DNA of 64,000 bases from Chionoecetes opilio (Eukaryota > Arthropoda > Malacostraca > Decapoda > Majidae), in NCBI GenBank assembly GCA_016584305.1, contig JACEEZ010022673.1, positions 1 through 64,000 of the forward strand. Direction: 5' to 3'. A program made the translations under genes and the position numbers. This document shows, piece after piece, positions 44,786-54,732 of this stretch. Each line of letters starts with the position of its first letter. Position 1 is the stretch's first letter. The notes beneath the pieces were generated by a model, which did no database searches, was not told where the DNA came from, and was given only the letters and a program-made list of their open reading frames with translations.

Positions 44786-45244
44786 AATACCGTCACAAGA
44801 ATCTTTCCACAGACGCACGGACAGGCTAACAATCACAACATGTGGGTGGGGGACGGGGGGACATGTCCTCCTGATATTTTGGAGGGGGGGTACAGGGTAT
44901 CATTTGCCCCCCACCCCGCTATTAACGTTAAAAGTAAAGTTATAGTTTTTCCATCGAATGCTTTTCAGCTAAACTTTTAATAAACAAGGATTGAAAAATA
45001 GTCATCTCTAGAGCCTTTTACAATATGATGTGCTTGCATTGTGTAATAATTACCCTCACATTACAAAAGAGCAGACAGACAGACAGACATGCTGCTATTT
45101 CCCAAAGCGTGGAGGAGGGAGAGGAGGCCTTGCCATTGCCAAGTGTGGTGTGAGTGAGGCAGGAAGCAGGGTGTGGGCCCCGCAGGCAGGAGCAGAGTGT
45201 CAGGGCAGTGCGTGGCTCTCTGTGTGCTGACTGTCACCACTGTT
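44786..45244. other. Upstream/intron side of the zinc-finger gene
   Basis: Contains an AGAC tetranucleotide array (45070-45088). From about 45090 it becomes GC-richer and resembles the intron end upstream of the paralogous gene at 60740-60850 (shared GCAGGAAGCA and TGTGTGCTGAC...CACCA). No exon is identified. Confidence 0.5.
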
Positions 45245-45248
45245 GCAG
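45239..45248 (+). promoter_or_regulatory. Splice acceptor of the plus-strand zinc-finger gene
   Basis: CACTGTTGCAG followed by GTGCTGAGGT. The minus-strand paralog has AATGTTACAG followed by the same GTGCTGAGGT at about 60730, so the acceptor is conserved between the two copies. Confidence 0.6.
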
Positions 45249-45391
45249 GTGCTGAGGTCACAGGCCAAGCCGGCTGCTCCGCCCGGCACTAACCCGGCTC
45301 ACCCCGGCATCCCCGAGGGTTCCCGCAGGAATGGCTGTCGCGTGTGCTGGCGAGTCTTGCTGCGGTGGAGGCTGTGGGGCCGGGCAGCAGC

Positions 45392-46076
45392 ATGAGTGGC
45401 CGGGAGCGGCAGGATCAGTCTGCCTCAGGTGTGGGGTGGCACAGGTGGAATGGCAAGAATCACCTGGAGGCAGGCAGCTCAGGCCACAAGGCAGACAGTG
45501 AGCTGAAGTGCCAACAGTGTGACAAAACATTCAAATCCAAGAGTCTGCTTGAAGACTATTTGTTGACACACAGTGGTGTTAAGAATTATGAATGTTTGGA
45601 GTGTGGGAAAAGATTTGCTATAAAGGGTCACCTCACCTCACACACCCTGACACACAGTGGTGCTAAGAATTATGAATGTTTTGGAGTGTGGGAAAAGTTT
45701 TGCTAGAAAGGGTAACCTCACCAGACACCCTGACACACAGTGGTGTTAAGAATTATGAATGTTTGGAGTGTGGGAAAAGTTTTGCTAGAAAGGCTAACCT
45801 CACCACACACACCCTGACACACACACACACACACAATGGTGTTAAGAATTATGAATGTTTGGAGTGTGGGATAAGATTTACTACAAAGAGTAACCTCACC
45901 ACACACACCCTGACACACAGTGGTGTTAAGAATTATGAATGTTTGGAGTGTGGGAAAAGGTTTTATACCAGTTCTGAACGCAACCAACACACCTTTAGAC
46001 ACACTGGCTTGAGAGAGTTCAAGTGTGATATTTGTAGCAAGTGTTTCAAGACAAAGAGTGATATTGCCAGGCACGT
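45392..46076 (+). pseudogene. C2H2 zinc-finger gene, cut by a LINE in its last finger
   Basis: ATG at 45392 is in frame with the first finger. A basic/polar leader (MSGRERQDQSASG) is followed by six C2H2 fingers: CQQCDKTF (45517; H replaced at the first histidine site by Y in EDYLLTH), CLECGKRFAIKGHLTSH, a damaged third finger, CLECGKSFARKANLTTH, CLECGIRFTTKSNLTTH, CLECGKRFYTSSERNQH, then CDICSKCFKTKSDIARH. Linkers are TLTHSGVKNYE rather than the canonical TGEKP. The third finger has one extra T (about 45683) and two bases lost (about 45720-45730), which together shift the frame. The fourth linker is lengthened by a CA repeat. A 4.3-kb LINE splits the last finger at 46076; VKIHF and the stop (50411-50413) lie beyond it. 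Nuclear DNA binding is expected for the family; this copy is probably dead. Confidence 0.85.
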
Positions 46077-46149
46077 TGTTGTTGTTGTTGGGGGTTTGAA
46101 GGGGCCGTGCAGGCTGTGGTGCCACAGCCTCTAGTGCCCCGAAGGTGCA

Positions 46150-46413
46150 GGATGCAAATGAATCAGCAGGTTAGATCCTGTGCAGTTGGCCAGACTTGTG
46201 TAGGAAGGTCCTGGTGTGCTTGAGGATTTTGAAGGCCAAGCCGGGATCTGGAGAGCCACCCAAGAGGTCGGCTAGAGTTGGTCTGCGGAGGAGTGGATAT
46301 AGTGATTGGAGGAGTGCCGTGCGGTGGGAGTGGTGGCGAGGACATTGCAGGAGGAGGTGTTCAGGTGTGCCCAGGTATGTGGGGCACCAGGGGCAGTGAG
46401 GGTCATCAGTCAT
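46150..46413 (-). pseudogene. C-terminal zinc-knuckle region of the I-group LINE
   Basis: The last coding part of the LINE's second reading frame: CPWCPTYLGTPEHLLLQC gives C-x2-C, H and C ligands, then HHSHRTALLQSLYPLLRRP. The same motif closes the older LINE at 23799-24074. A slightly different frame from the reverse transcriptase shows that at least one shift lies between. Confidence 0.8.
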
Positions 46414-46599
46414 GCCCAGTTTGTGTAGGTGAGAGTTGAGGCGGGTGTGGCCAATCCGGAGTCTGGTGACTGCGGTGTCCAGGGCACGGCTGGGGGAGTG
46501 GGTCCACCAGTGGTGTCGTGTGTCATGTCGTATTCGTCCAAGTGAAGTGTACTGTAAGGCGTCAGTCAGCTCTGTGTCCCAGTGTCGGTTGCATGTAGT

Positions 46600-47060
46600 C
46601 TGAGGTTAGTCAGTGAATCATCAGGTCTGTGGTCATGTCTATGGGAGAAGGGAGGAGTGTGCCTCTGCTGCCGCCCTGTCGGCCACAGTGTTGCCCTGAC
46701 ACCAATGTGGGAGGGCACCCACTGAAGGTGAATGAATGGGCAGAGGAGGATAAGTGAAGCAAGAGGTGGTGGATGTGAAAGCAAAGGGCATGGTGAGTGT
46801 GAGGGCGGTGACGTCGGAGAAGTTGGAGGGCTGTGAGGGAGTCAGTGAAATGGTTACAGCACAGGAGGGGGGCACGGTGGTGGCATACTTGATGCCCTCC
46901 CTGATGGCAAAAAGTTCTGCCGTCAGGATGGAGGCAGCGGGCGGCAACCTCCAGGCGGTGGCAAGTGACCTGGCTGGGATGTACATGGCCGCACCTACAG
47001 ACGGAGGGGCTGGCAGACGGGAGCCGTCGTGTAAATGTGGAGGGAGTTACTGTAGCGGGT
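46600..47060 (-). pseudogene. RNase H domain of the I-group LINE
   Basis: Frames on the minus strand read AMYIPARSLATAWRLPPAAS, then ILTAELFAIREGIKYA (the catalytic-Glu region), TDSLTALQLLRRHRPHTH in a neighbouring frame (catalytic Asp region) and QGNTVADRAAAEAHSS (the last Asp region), the order seen in LINE-type RNase H. Frame changes within it mark two or more indels. RNase H degrades the RNA strand after first-strand synthesis in I-type elements. Confidence 0.8.
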
Positions 47061-47336
47061 GTGTAGGAGGGAGTAAAAAAGGTACCTGCCCTGCACTGGA
47101 CAGCAGCCTTGGACCATGGTGTAGGTGTGTGAAGGGACAGAGAAATTAGAGAAGAGAGAGGAACCAAGGGCCCAGGGGAGAGGTCTTCTCCAGAGTGCGA
47201 AAGGAGGGGGAGTCACCCGGATAGAAGCAAAGAAGGAGAGGGCTCCTCTACGAAAGGTGTGTGGGCTTGATACGGTAGGGGGCCATGAAGAGGTTCCCTA
47301 CCGTGTCGGAGGAGGAGGGAGTGGAGGGCATGGCAG

Positions 47337-48887
47337 CTAGGGAGGAGGCAAGCTTGGTGTAGGTGCGGACAAGGAGGGTGGAGCGTCGGTGTGACAGGGA
47401 GGGGAGGGAGGATTCTGCCTGAAGGCTGTGACTGGGGAGGACCTGAAGGCCCCCAAAGCTATACGAAGGACATTATTCTGGATTACATCTAACTTGTGAA
47501 GGAGGGAAGGTGAGGCCGCACCATAACCCTCACACCCGTAGTCTAAGCGGCTACGGATGTAAGTGCAATAGAAATGAAGGAGGGTATTCCTGTCCGCACC
47601 CCACTTGACCCCTGCAAGGGACTTCATTAAGTTAAGCCTCTTGAGGCACGAGGTCACCAGGTACTGTATGTGGCGGCCCCAGGTTAGGCGGGGGCCATCC
47701 AACAGTAAACCAAGGAATTTGTGGTGGGTTTTGAAGGAAATTGGGGACCCATTAATGGTGACCATCGGGATGTTGGGAATACGCCTTCGGGTGAAGCACA
47801 GAAGGCTAGATTTCTGGGCACTCACCGTCAGGCCCCAACGGGTGGTCCATGAGTGGACGGCATCAAGCCCACGTTGAAGATGGTCTTGAGCCTCCTGGAT
47901 AGTGGGAGCAGAGCAAATGAGAGAGATGTCATCAGCATAGATGAGTGCATGTGTGCATGGAGAGCAGGGAAAGTCTGAAAGCAAGATGTTGAAGAGGACA
48001 GGACTGAGGGGAGAACCCTGTGGGACGCCTCTGGTGACCGGGTAAGACCTGGAATGGGTGTTCCCGATCACCAGAGAGAAGGACCTGGAAGACAGGAAGG
48101 ATTTAACCCATTGGAGAGGGGAGCCATGCAGTCCCAGGCGGGCAAGTTTTTCAACGATGGCATTATGGGAGGAGGTGTCAAAAGCTGCTTGGAGGTCAAT
48201 AAAGGCTATTAGCGTGAATTGTTTGTGGGTAAATCCTTCCTGTATGTGGTGCTCCAGCTGGAGCAGGGCATCCAGGGTGCCCCGGTGAGGACGAAACCCG
48301 AACATATTTGATGGAAGAAGGTGTTTGTGTTCCAACCACCATGTCAACCTACACCGTACTATTTGTTCTACTACTTTACTAAGATTAGAGAGAAGGCTAA
48401 TGGGCCTATAGGAGGAAGCCTCAGACGGAGCCTTGCCAGGCTTAAGAATAGGAATTGTGATGGCATGACGCCACACAGAAGGGAACGTCCCCGACAGCCA
48501 GCTGGCGTTGAAGACGTCCAGGAGGAGGCGGGCCAGAGCATCTGGGAGGCGGCGAAGAAACTCGTTCGGGATGTTGTCCAGACCCGCCGCCTTCCCAGCG
48601 GACAGTGCGTGTAAAGCAGAGGAAAGTTCCTGGGGGGTTATAGCAGTGCTAATTGTATGGCCGGTGTGGGAAGGGGGTAACACAGGTGGGGGTACAGGGT
48701 CTGGAGAGCCGAGTGTAGTGTGAATGTGGGAGGCAAGGCACTCGACTTTGTCGGCATCAGTGATGAGGAGGGCACCATTACTAGTTAACGGGAAAGTGAA
48801 GGGGGGCTGAGGGTGGACCATCTTCCTGAAAAAGGACCAAGCCCGGGAGACTGAGGAGGAGAAGGACAGGGAAGCATAAAAGGAGGC
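47337..48887 (-). pseudogene. Reverse transcriptase of the I-group LINE
   Basis: A nearly intact 494-codon frame from a Met at 48821 (open from 48887, just after an in-frame TAG at 48890-48888). Motifs in order: LSAGKAAGLDNIPNEFLRR, HAITIPILKPGKAPSEASSY then RPISLLSNLSKVVEQIV, MFGFRPHRGTLDALLQL, LIAFIDLQAAFDTSSHNAI (catalytic Asp), TRGVPQGSPLSPVLFNILL, the catalytic ALIYADDISLICS (about 47932), GLTVSAQKSSLLCFTRRR, HKFLGLLLDGPRLTWG, and RSRLDYGCEGYGAAS. It loses frame near 47405. It would copy its RNA at a nicked target; the upstream TAG and shift mean this copy cannot make a full protein as read. Confidence 0.9.
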
Positions 48888-48906
48888 CTATGCAGAACGT
48901 TTCTCA

Positions 48907-49983
48907 TCAAGAATAACAACGTTTGCATCGGGCCTCCAATAAACGGAAGCGACTACGGAGCAAGGGAATGGGGTTCTTTCGCCACGCAGTAAAGGCGTGG
49001 CGTTTGGCCTGAAGGGCTGCCGCACACTTCCGGGACCACCAGGGGACCCGGAAAGAGCGGGAGGGGTGGGAAGTGATTAGATGAAAGTGGTGGGACCCCA
49101 CGTCCACCAGGGTGACCGTGAGGTATTGAATTATATCCGATGAAGGGAGGGTAATGGGAGGGGTAAGTGAATTTAATTCTGATTGAAAAGAGCCCCAGTC
49201 TCCTTTGGTGAAGGACCAACGAGGTCTGCGTGAAGGGGGAGGGGGTGGTGGTACTGAAGGGAAGGAAATTACAACAGGAAGATGGTCGCTCCCCATGTAA
49301 GGGCCAGTTGTGACAGTGGTGAGGAGGAGGGGGCCATTACCCAGGCAGAGGTCCAAGGTGGAGGGGTTCCCTGAAACTGGATCAGTCCTGGTAGGGAGGC
49401 CAGGTGGAGTAAGGAGAGATAAAGAAACACTGTCCGCCAGAAAGCTCGAGAGGGACCTGCCCGAGCGGTTTCTTCGGCTCCTGGGGAGGGCCGGTTCCCA
49501 GAGGTCATGATGGGCATTAAAATCACCCATTATTAAAGCTGGGGAGGAAAGCTGAGAGAACAAGTGCTGGAATTCCTGAAGGGTTATATCTAAACATGGG
49601 TTGTAAATTAAAAGAACCTGAAGGGGCCCTGAATCAAAGGTAACAGTCACCCCCAGGTGCTCCAGGCCACCTCCAGGGAAAGGAGTGATAGTGAGAGGGC
49701 TAGAAGAGAGGGCGCGGTGGACCAGCAGAAGCAGGCCGCCTCCTGCCCCGCCGGTCCCCCTGTCCATCCTGTAGGAAGCATAGTTGGGAAAGGAGGGGGA
49801 GAATGCGTCTGTGAGCCACGTCTCACAGACGCCAACAACTAGAGGAGTGTATGATGAGAGCGTGGTTTTAAAGACTGGAAGTTTCCGGTACAGAGATCGG
49901 GCGTTCCAGAAGATGAAGTGGGAGGAGAGTAAAGGATTCACTGCGTGAGTGACATAAAGAAGGTAATGAGGCCTGGCAGGCAT
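48907..49983 (-). pseudogene. AP-endonuclease domain of the I-group LINE
   Basis: A 358-codon frame starting at the ATG at 49983. It shows the APE-type endonuclease series: FIFWNARSLYRKL, VVGVCETWLTD (metal-binding Glu), GGAGGGLLLLVHR, LIMGDFNAHHDLWEP (catalytic D and N), STLDLCLGNGPLLL and YMGSDHLPVVISF (catalytic SDH). It ends with a basic stretch (CAALQAKRHAFTAWRKN) before a +1 shift near 48906. The start overlaps the end of ORF1 by about 46 nt in another frame, a common LINE arrangement. Confidence 0.9.
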
Positions 49984-50384
49984 CGAATGAGGCAGTCTCT
50001 AAGGCAGGAACCTGAAACAAGGAGATTAAAGAAATCAAGTGCAATGGGTGCAATTCCCTTAATGAAGGCTGGCCATGCAAAGCCCGAAGCATGCTGGGCT
50101 TGAGAAGGAGGAGGCGGCGCAAGGCTAGCACTACCCAGTGAGGGCAGGGGCTGCTGGGCTGCTGGCAGCTGGGCATGGGACTGAGGCTGTGGAGGCAGGG
50201 AAGGAACATGGCGGAGTGGGGGACCAGGTAATAAGGGGGTAGGAGGATGAAAAACAACCTCCACAGCCTCCCTATAAGGCCCCTCCGGCAGGAAGGCGGG
50301 TCTGTGCCCTTGTTTAAGGGCGGGTATGGTAAGGTGCCGGGGGGACTGTCGGCGTCTTTGGGGTTTTGGGGAAGGGGATCTACT
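49938..50384 (-). pseudogene. 3' part of LINE ORF1 (proline-rich)
   Basis: An open frame runs from the truncated 5' end of the LINE (50384) to a stop at 49938. It is proline/glutamine-rich (PPTPLLPGPPLRHVPSLPPQ, QLPAAQQPLPSLG) and ends with a more hydrophobic ALDFFNLLVSGSCLRD stretch. No zinc knuckles remain in this part. By position it is the C-terminus of the gag-like protein. The frame also reads on into flanking DNA beyond 50384, but that is coincidental. Confidence 0.55.
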
Positions 50385-50413
50385 TTGCCAGGCACGTGAA
50401 GATCCACTTTTGA
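50385..50413 (+). pseudogene. Distal end of the split zinc-finger gene
   Basis: Starts with the second copy of the 13-bp duplication. In the gene's frame it reads ARHVKIHF then TGA (50411-50413). The H-x3-H of the last finger is completed here, which shows that the LINE separated the final codons from 46076. Confidence 0.85.
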
Positions 50414-50595
50414 GGTGGTGTGTTGTGTGGACAAGTGTGGTTGTACCCGTGCCTGTGGGAGTGTGTCCTGTGTGGCAATAGGTGGTGGTGGTGGTGGGCA
50501 GTGTGTTACATGTGTAGTGGCAGCTGTGGCCTTGTGTTCTGTGAAGGAGTAATGGCCCCAACAGTTGTTGGGTTGGCAGTGCAGGTGTGACTTTT

Positions 50596-50601
50596 AATAA
50601 A
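50596..50601 (+). promoter_or_regulatory. Polyadenylation signal AATAAA of the zinc-finger gene
   Basis: AATAAA about 180 bp past the stop, in a GT-rich 3' region. A second LINE insertion has duplicated it: the same AATAAATGTGT occurs at 50775-50785 on the other side of the insert. Confidence 0.6.
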
Positions 50602-50606
50602 TGTGT

Positions 50607-50774
50607 TGTTGTTGCCGTTGAGTTTGAAGGGGCCGTGCAGGCTATGGTGCCACAGCCTCTAGTGCCCCGAAGGTGTAGTATGCAGATGGGTTAGCAGGTT
50701 AGATCCTGTGCAGTTGGCCCGACTTGTGTAGGAAGGTCCTGGTGTGCTTCAGAATTTTGAAGGCCAAGCCGGGC
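50607..50774 (-). repeat. 168-bp truncated copy of the same I-group LINE
   Basis: TTTGAAGGGGCCGTGCAGGC to GAAGGCCAAGCCGGGC matches 46090-46240. It is flanked by an 11-bp target duplication, AATAAATGTGT (50596-50606 and 50775-50785). It has the same orientation as the large copy, with a GTT/AAC repeat at its 3' end. Confidence 0.9.
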
Positions 50775-50785
50775 AATAAATGTGT

Positions 50786-51149
50786 GTGTTGGGTAAAACC
50801 TTTGTTTGTGTATATCTTCAGGTTTTTTCCTTTGAGAAAGTTCAAAGACTGTCTCCAGGCCGTCTTCCAAGTATAATGGACTTATATATAACAGAAGGTG
50901 TCTATATAGTACCTTATATACTTAACCTAACTTCCCGGGGACATCAACCATTGGATTATAAGAGATATAAGAAATATTTATTATATACATATACACTGAA
51001 ACCATAAGTGCTTTAGATATGTCACTCGAGATCATAGGACAATCATGAACTAAATTACTAAGACTTTGAAAGAATAATTGTCAAGCAGCTTTTTCAAGTC
51101 TGGGAAGCCGTGTTTAAAGTTCCTTCTTTCCAGCTTTTCACACCTGACT
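50786..51149. other. Unassigned
   Basis: AT-rich, with no feature recognised between the LINE fragment and the next pogo-like element. Confidence 0.5.
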
Positions 51150-51257
51150 ACACTACCCTCCCGAGTTTCGCGCTTGCTTTCTTCCGGAGGCATAGCGCGA
51201 AACTCGCGGATCGCGAAACTCGGGTATGTAAACCCTGTAAAATGCTTATTTAGTCCG

Positions 51258-51361
51258 TTTTTTTTTTTTTTTTTTTTGGTGTGTGTGTGTGCCTACAGCG
51301 CCGTTAGGCAGTGACCTCCAGGGGTGGGATGGAAGGCCCTGGAGGTTAACTTGAGGGCTGT
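51258..51361 (-). repeat. SINE 3' fragment
   Basis: A T run (the reversed A tail) followed by CCTACAGCGCCGTTAGGCAG and GGAGGTTAACTTGAGGGCTG, matching the 3' part of the SINEs at 51956 and 52800. The tRNA-like head is absent. Confidence 0.8.
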
Positions 51362-51955
51362 GTACCTACCGTATTTTACAGCTTATGAGACTCACTTTTT
51401 CCCCCAAAAAATATCCTGAAAATGCCCCAAGCCCCTGTCCACCCAGCAGTGAATGGGTACTGGGTGTTTAGCCTAGGGTTTGTAACCCGCTTCCGGGGTG
51501 GTGGCTTCGACCAACACTACGTAGAGAAGAGGAAGGATGAGAGGAGCTTGAGATTGAGCTTGAGTTGGGAGTCACCCAGCGGATGCTGTTTTGGTCTGAG
51601 TGAGTGAGCCTGACACATATCTTGTCAGCTGATGGTTGTGTGACAGTGTTATACGACAATAACACTGTCACAATGCCTTCCTCTCTTCTCTCCTGTCTCC
51701 TCCAGTACCTCCAGAAACCACAGTACCACACACGTCATGGTTAATCACTTATAAAGGAGTATTTTGTGGTAAATAGTAAGGTAAGGTGCTACTTATTTCG
51801 AGGTGTTACCTATCTTATGCGACACCGGCTGTTCCTGTAGAGAAAAACACAAACAAATGGAAAAAACAAAGCAAAACTACATACAGCCATACTAAGCCTA
51901 TTATTATACTATACTAAGCAGGAAGGAAGGAAGATGTGTCCCGTACGTCTCTTAT

Positions 51956-52403
51956 GGGAGGCGGTAGCAGAGTGGTTAGCGTCAAGATATATGTCAAGTT
52001 CGAGCACGAGCTTGACAGACGACCTACAAAGTGATACTAAGCAGAAAAGGTCACAAGAAGAAGAAGAAGTCTCCGAGTGGCGTTCTCGGTGATCCGAGTT
52101 CGATCCTTGATGAGGGCTGTAAAATCCACTTAAAATCTTTCTCTGCACTGTTGAGTGGCCTAAGAACACCCACATGCTGTCCATTAGCTCTACCTTCGAT
52201 TGCGAGTGCATCGGAGGACACAGGGGGGCGGCATGAGCCTCTAATCACAGGCGTCACTATAGAAATTCTGTCTGCGCCACCACGGGCGAGGGCCAACCAT
52301 CACAGCCCTCAAGTTAATCTCCAGGGCCTACCATCCCACTCCTGGAGGTCACTGCCTAACGGCGCTGTAGGCACGCACACACACACACACACAAAAAAAA
52401 AAG
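51956..52403 (+). repeat. tRNA-derived SINE with 87-bp insertion
   Basis: Head GGGAGGCGGTAGCAGAGTGG (A box TAGCAGAGTGG), then B box GAGTTCGATCC (52096-52106). The body matches the minus copy at 52800-53156 and ends in a CA/A tail. Between the two boxes, about 51984-52069 is extra sequence absent from the other copy (AAGATATATGTCAAG to AAGAAGAAGAAG), which separates the promoter boxes. Confidence 0.85.
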
Positions 52404-52799
52404 CGAAACTCGAGGATATAATGCGCGAAAGTCGGGATGGTACGAATTTAGGACTCAGCGCGAAACTCGAGGATCGCGAAACTCGCATAGCGTGAAACTC
52501 GGGAGGGTAGTGTATATCTTTTCACATTTTAAAGTCATTCAATTGACTTTGAAAAAATAGAATGACTGAAAAGATATACATATAATGAAATATAATATAT
52601 AATGTAATATAATGATATATAATATGAAAAGATATATACAATCAGAAGTGAAAAGCTGGAAAAGGAACTTGAAACACTGCAGCCCAGATACTTGAAGAAG
52701 CAGAGTTTGACAATGTCCTGAAAAAGATTCTTAGTGAGACACAAAATAACACAATGCCAAATGTGTCATTCCAAATGACACGCACACACACACTTCCAA

Positions 52800-53156
52800 T
52801 TTTTTTTTTTTTTTTTTTTTTGTTTGTTTGTTTTTGTTTTACATTTGTGCCTATAGCGCCTGTAGGCAGTGGTGACCCAGGGCTCGGATGGTAGGCTCTG
52901 GAGGTTCACTTGAGGGCTCTGATGGTTGGTCCTCGCCCGTGGTGACGCAGGCAGGATTCTTATAGTGAAGCCTGTGATTACAGGCTCATGCCGCCCCTGT
53001 GTCCTCCGCAATCGAAGGTAGAGTTGATGGGCAGGGCATGTGGGTGTTCTTAGGCCACTCGACGGTGCAGAAAGGTTTTTGGTTTTCTTCGGGGATCGAA
53101 CTCGGGTCACCGAGAACGCCAGTCGGAGACGCTAACCACTCCGCTACCGCCTCCCC
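52800..53156 (-). repeat. Full-length tRNA-derived SINE with target duplication
   Basis: On the minus strand: GGGGAGGCGGTAGCGGAGTG head (A box), GAGTTCGATCCCC (B box), a body of about 250 bp and an A tail. Flanking AAATGACACGCACACACAC (52773 onward and 53157-53177) is a target duplication of about 21 bp, differing only in CA-unit number. RNA polymerase III promoter boxes of tRNA type are visible; mobilisation would need a LINE enzyme. Confidence 0.9.
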
Positions 53157-53177
53157 AAATGACACGCACACACACTT

Positions 53178-53814
53178 TTACTGTAGTTTCTGCCCTATGT
53201 TGATTTAAGGATCTATTATTTTTTATAAGTCTTTGGAACCAAATATACCTCAAAACTATTTTCGATTTTGATGGCAAGAAACTTTATATCATGGTGGGTT
53301 TGAATGGCCGGGACAGTTAGACCCTGTTTACACGAGGCAATTTCAGTCGCGCGTCTCCAGAAGCGCGACTGCAAAGGCAATGGAAGTCTACAGGTGCGTT
53401 CACACGTAGTCGTTTGTCACTGGCCCAGGCGCGTGACTTGAGATATCCCTTGCTGTCGCACGCTACATAATTTTCCCCTATATGTATTTTCACTAATAAA
53501 AGCGACCAACCAACTACATCACACCTATTTCACCTGCCCACAGTCCTCAAGGGGGTCAGATCAGGTCAGGTCATGATTAGCAAACCCTCCATCACCCTAT
53601 AAGGAAGTGTGTGAACTATAAAGGAACATAAAAGAAAGAAGTAAAAGATAGACTATACATTTAATTAACGATAAAATTATATTATGAAACTAATGATCAG
53701 TAATAAGAATTTTTTTTTTTTTTTTTTTAGTATTATTCTTGTTATATATAAAAAAAAGTGTTAATTTGCTAGTGAAAATAATTAAGTAATAACTGATTAG
53801 AAAGACTAAGACTT
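53178..53814. other. Unassigned
   Basis: AT-rich; contains a T run at about 53710-53728. No gene recognised. Confidence 0.5.
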
Positions 53815-54055
53815 GGCTTGTACCAAGTGATGATGGCGGTCGAACGACGAATGACCGACGAAGGGTACCATAAAAGGATATTTTTTGGAACGAAGAGCAA
53901 CGACGACGGTCGTAGGTCACGGTCGAAGACACGGGTGCCCCCGTGTCTTCGCGCCGACCGTCGTCGTTGCTCTTCGTTCTAAAAAATATCCGTCTCATGG
54001 TACCCTTCGTCAGTCGTTCGTCGCTCGACCGCCATCATGACTCTTGGTACAAGCC
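53815..54055. repeat. Fold-back MITE, copy 2 (full palindrome)
   Basis: A 241-bp palindrome from GGCTTGTACCAAG to CTTGGTACAAGCC. CTT flanks both ends (53812-53814 and 54056-54058), a possible 3-bp duplication. The two arms pair over almost the entire length around CACGGGTGCCCCCGTG. It is the same family as 32-223. Confidence 0.85.
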
Positions 54056-54111
54056 CTTTTCCCTTCCGCCGTCTTACCTTGCCAGTAGCCGCCATCAGTG
54101 ACATCAATAAG
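54056..54111 (+). other. Possible non-coding first exon (weak)
   Basis: Pyrimidine-rich CTTTTCCCTTCCGCCGTCTT, resembling a 5'TOP start, then GCCGCCATCAGTGACATCAATAAG followed by a textbook donor GTGAGT (54112-54117). It has no ATG. Together with a possible microexon at 57623-57651 it could be the start of a host gene. This rests on splice-site quality alone. Confidence 0.2.
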
Positions 54112-54732
54112 GTGAGTTAATCTTTTCATAAAGTTAGGAGGGTTATGTTGTAGGGTCAAAGTATGTTGGGTTAGTTAAGCTTAGGTTTTGTTTTAGTTAG
54201 AAATGTATGCCTCACCACAAGCATGATTGTAGGATAATTTAAGGTTACATTAATTGAGTTGGAATTGGCTCCGATGGCGTGTGCGGGGTAGAAGGAGGCA
54301 TCAATGACAGATTATGACCTAACTTTTCATTAATTTATTATGGTCAACTTATACATATCTCCACTAATTCAAGTAATTTCCAAGAGGCTTGGAGGCACCC
54401 TGAACCCATTTCCAAGGTAAGATTACAAGTGCATTGCTTAGTTAAGGAGATATTGGTTGGTTAGTCTTGTAAATCTTAAAAAAATTGCGACAGGAACAGT
54501 TAGCAGATTCATTCAAAACGCATAAAAACACCAGAAAAAAATAGTTTCGTCCACCAAAGTGAGTTCGGTGTTCATCTGGATATTTACCGGTTAGGTTAAT
54601 AATCTCGGTGGGGGGGTCGAGGGGAGCGGAGCTCCCCCGTTAGGAGGTCATTTCATTGTTATTTTCACACTCGTCCAGACCCGTAGAAAGGTGAAAAATA
54701 CTTAGATCCAGACAAAGTCATGTTCTAAATAT

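Larger units (their letters stand above)
46077..50384 (-). mobile_element. I-group LINE inserted in the zinc-finger gene
   Basis: A 4308-bp minus-strand LINE bounded exactly by a 13-bp target duplication, TTGCCAGGCACGT (46064-46076 and 50385-50397). The 3' end (46077 side) carries an AAC repeat on its own strand. The 5' end falls inside ORF1, so it is 5'-truncated. Few disabling changes are seen (one frameshift and one stop before the reverse transcriptase, one frameshift after it), so it is young. A 168-bp copy of the same 3' end lies at 50607-50774. Confidence 0.95.
51150..52512. mobile_element. Pogo-like element with two nested SINEs
   Basis: Termini CACTACCCTCCCGAGTTTCG at 51150 and its inverted copy ending at 52512, each followed outward by TA (51148-51149 and 52513-52514). 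Subterminal GCGAAACTCG motifs are repeated at both ends. The interior is largely foreign: a 3' SINE piece at 51258-51361 and a SINE at 51956-52403. The rest has no coding capacity. Confidence 0.7.

Noticed and set aside
45718..46125. Minus-strand frame of 135 codons with repeated TLQTFIILNT
   Set aside because: Antisense shadow of the plus-strand zinc fingers.
45676..46134. Zinc-finger protein ending VVVVVGGLKGPCRLW
   Set aside because: The residues after position 46076 are LINE sequence read through by chance, not the native C-terminus.
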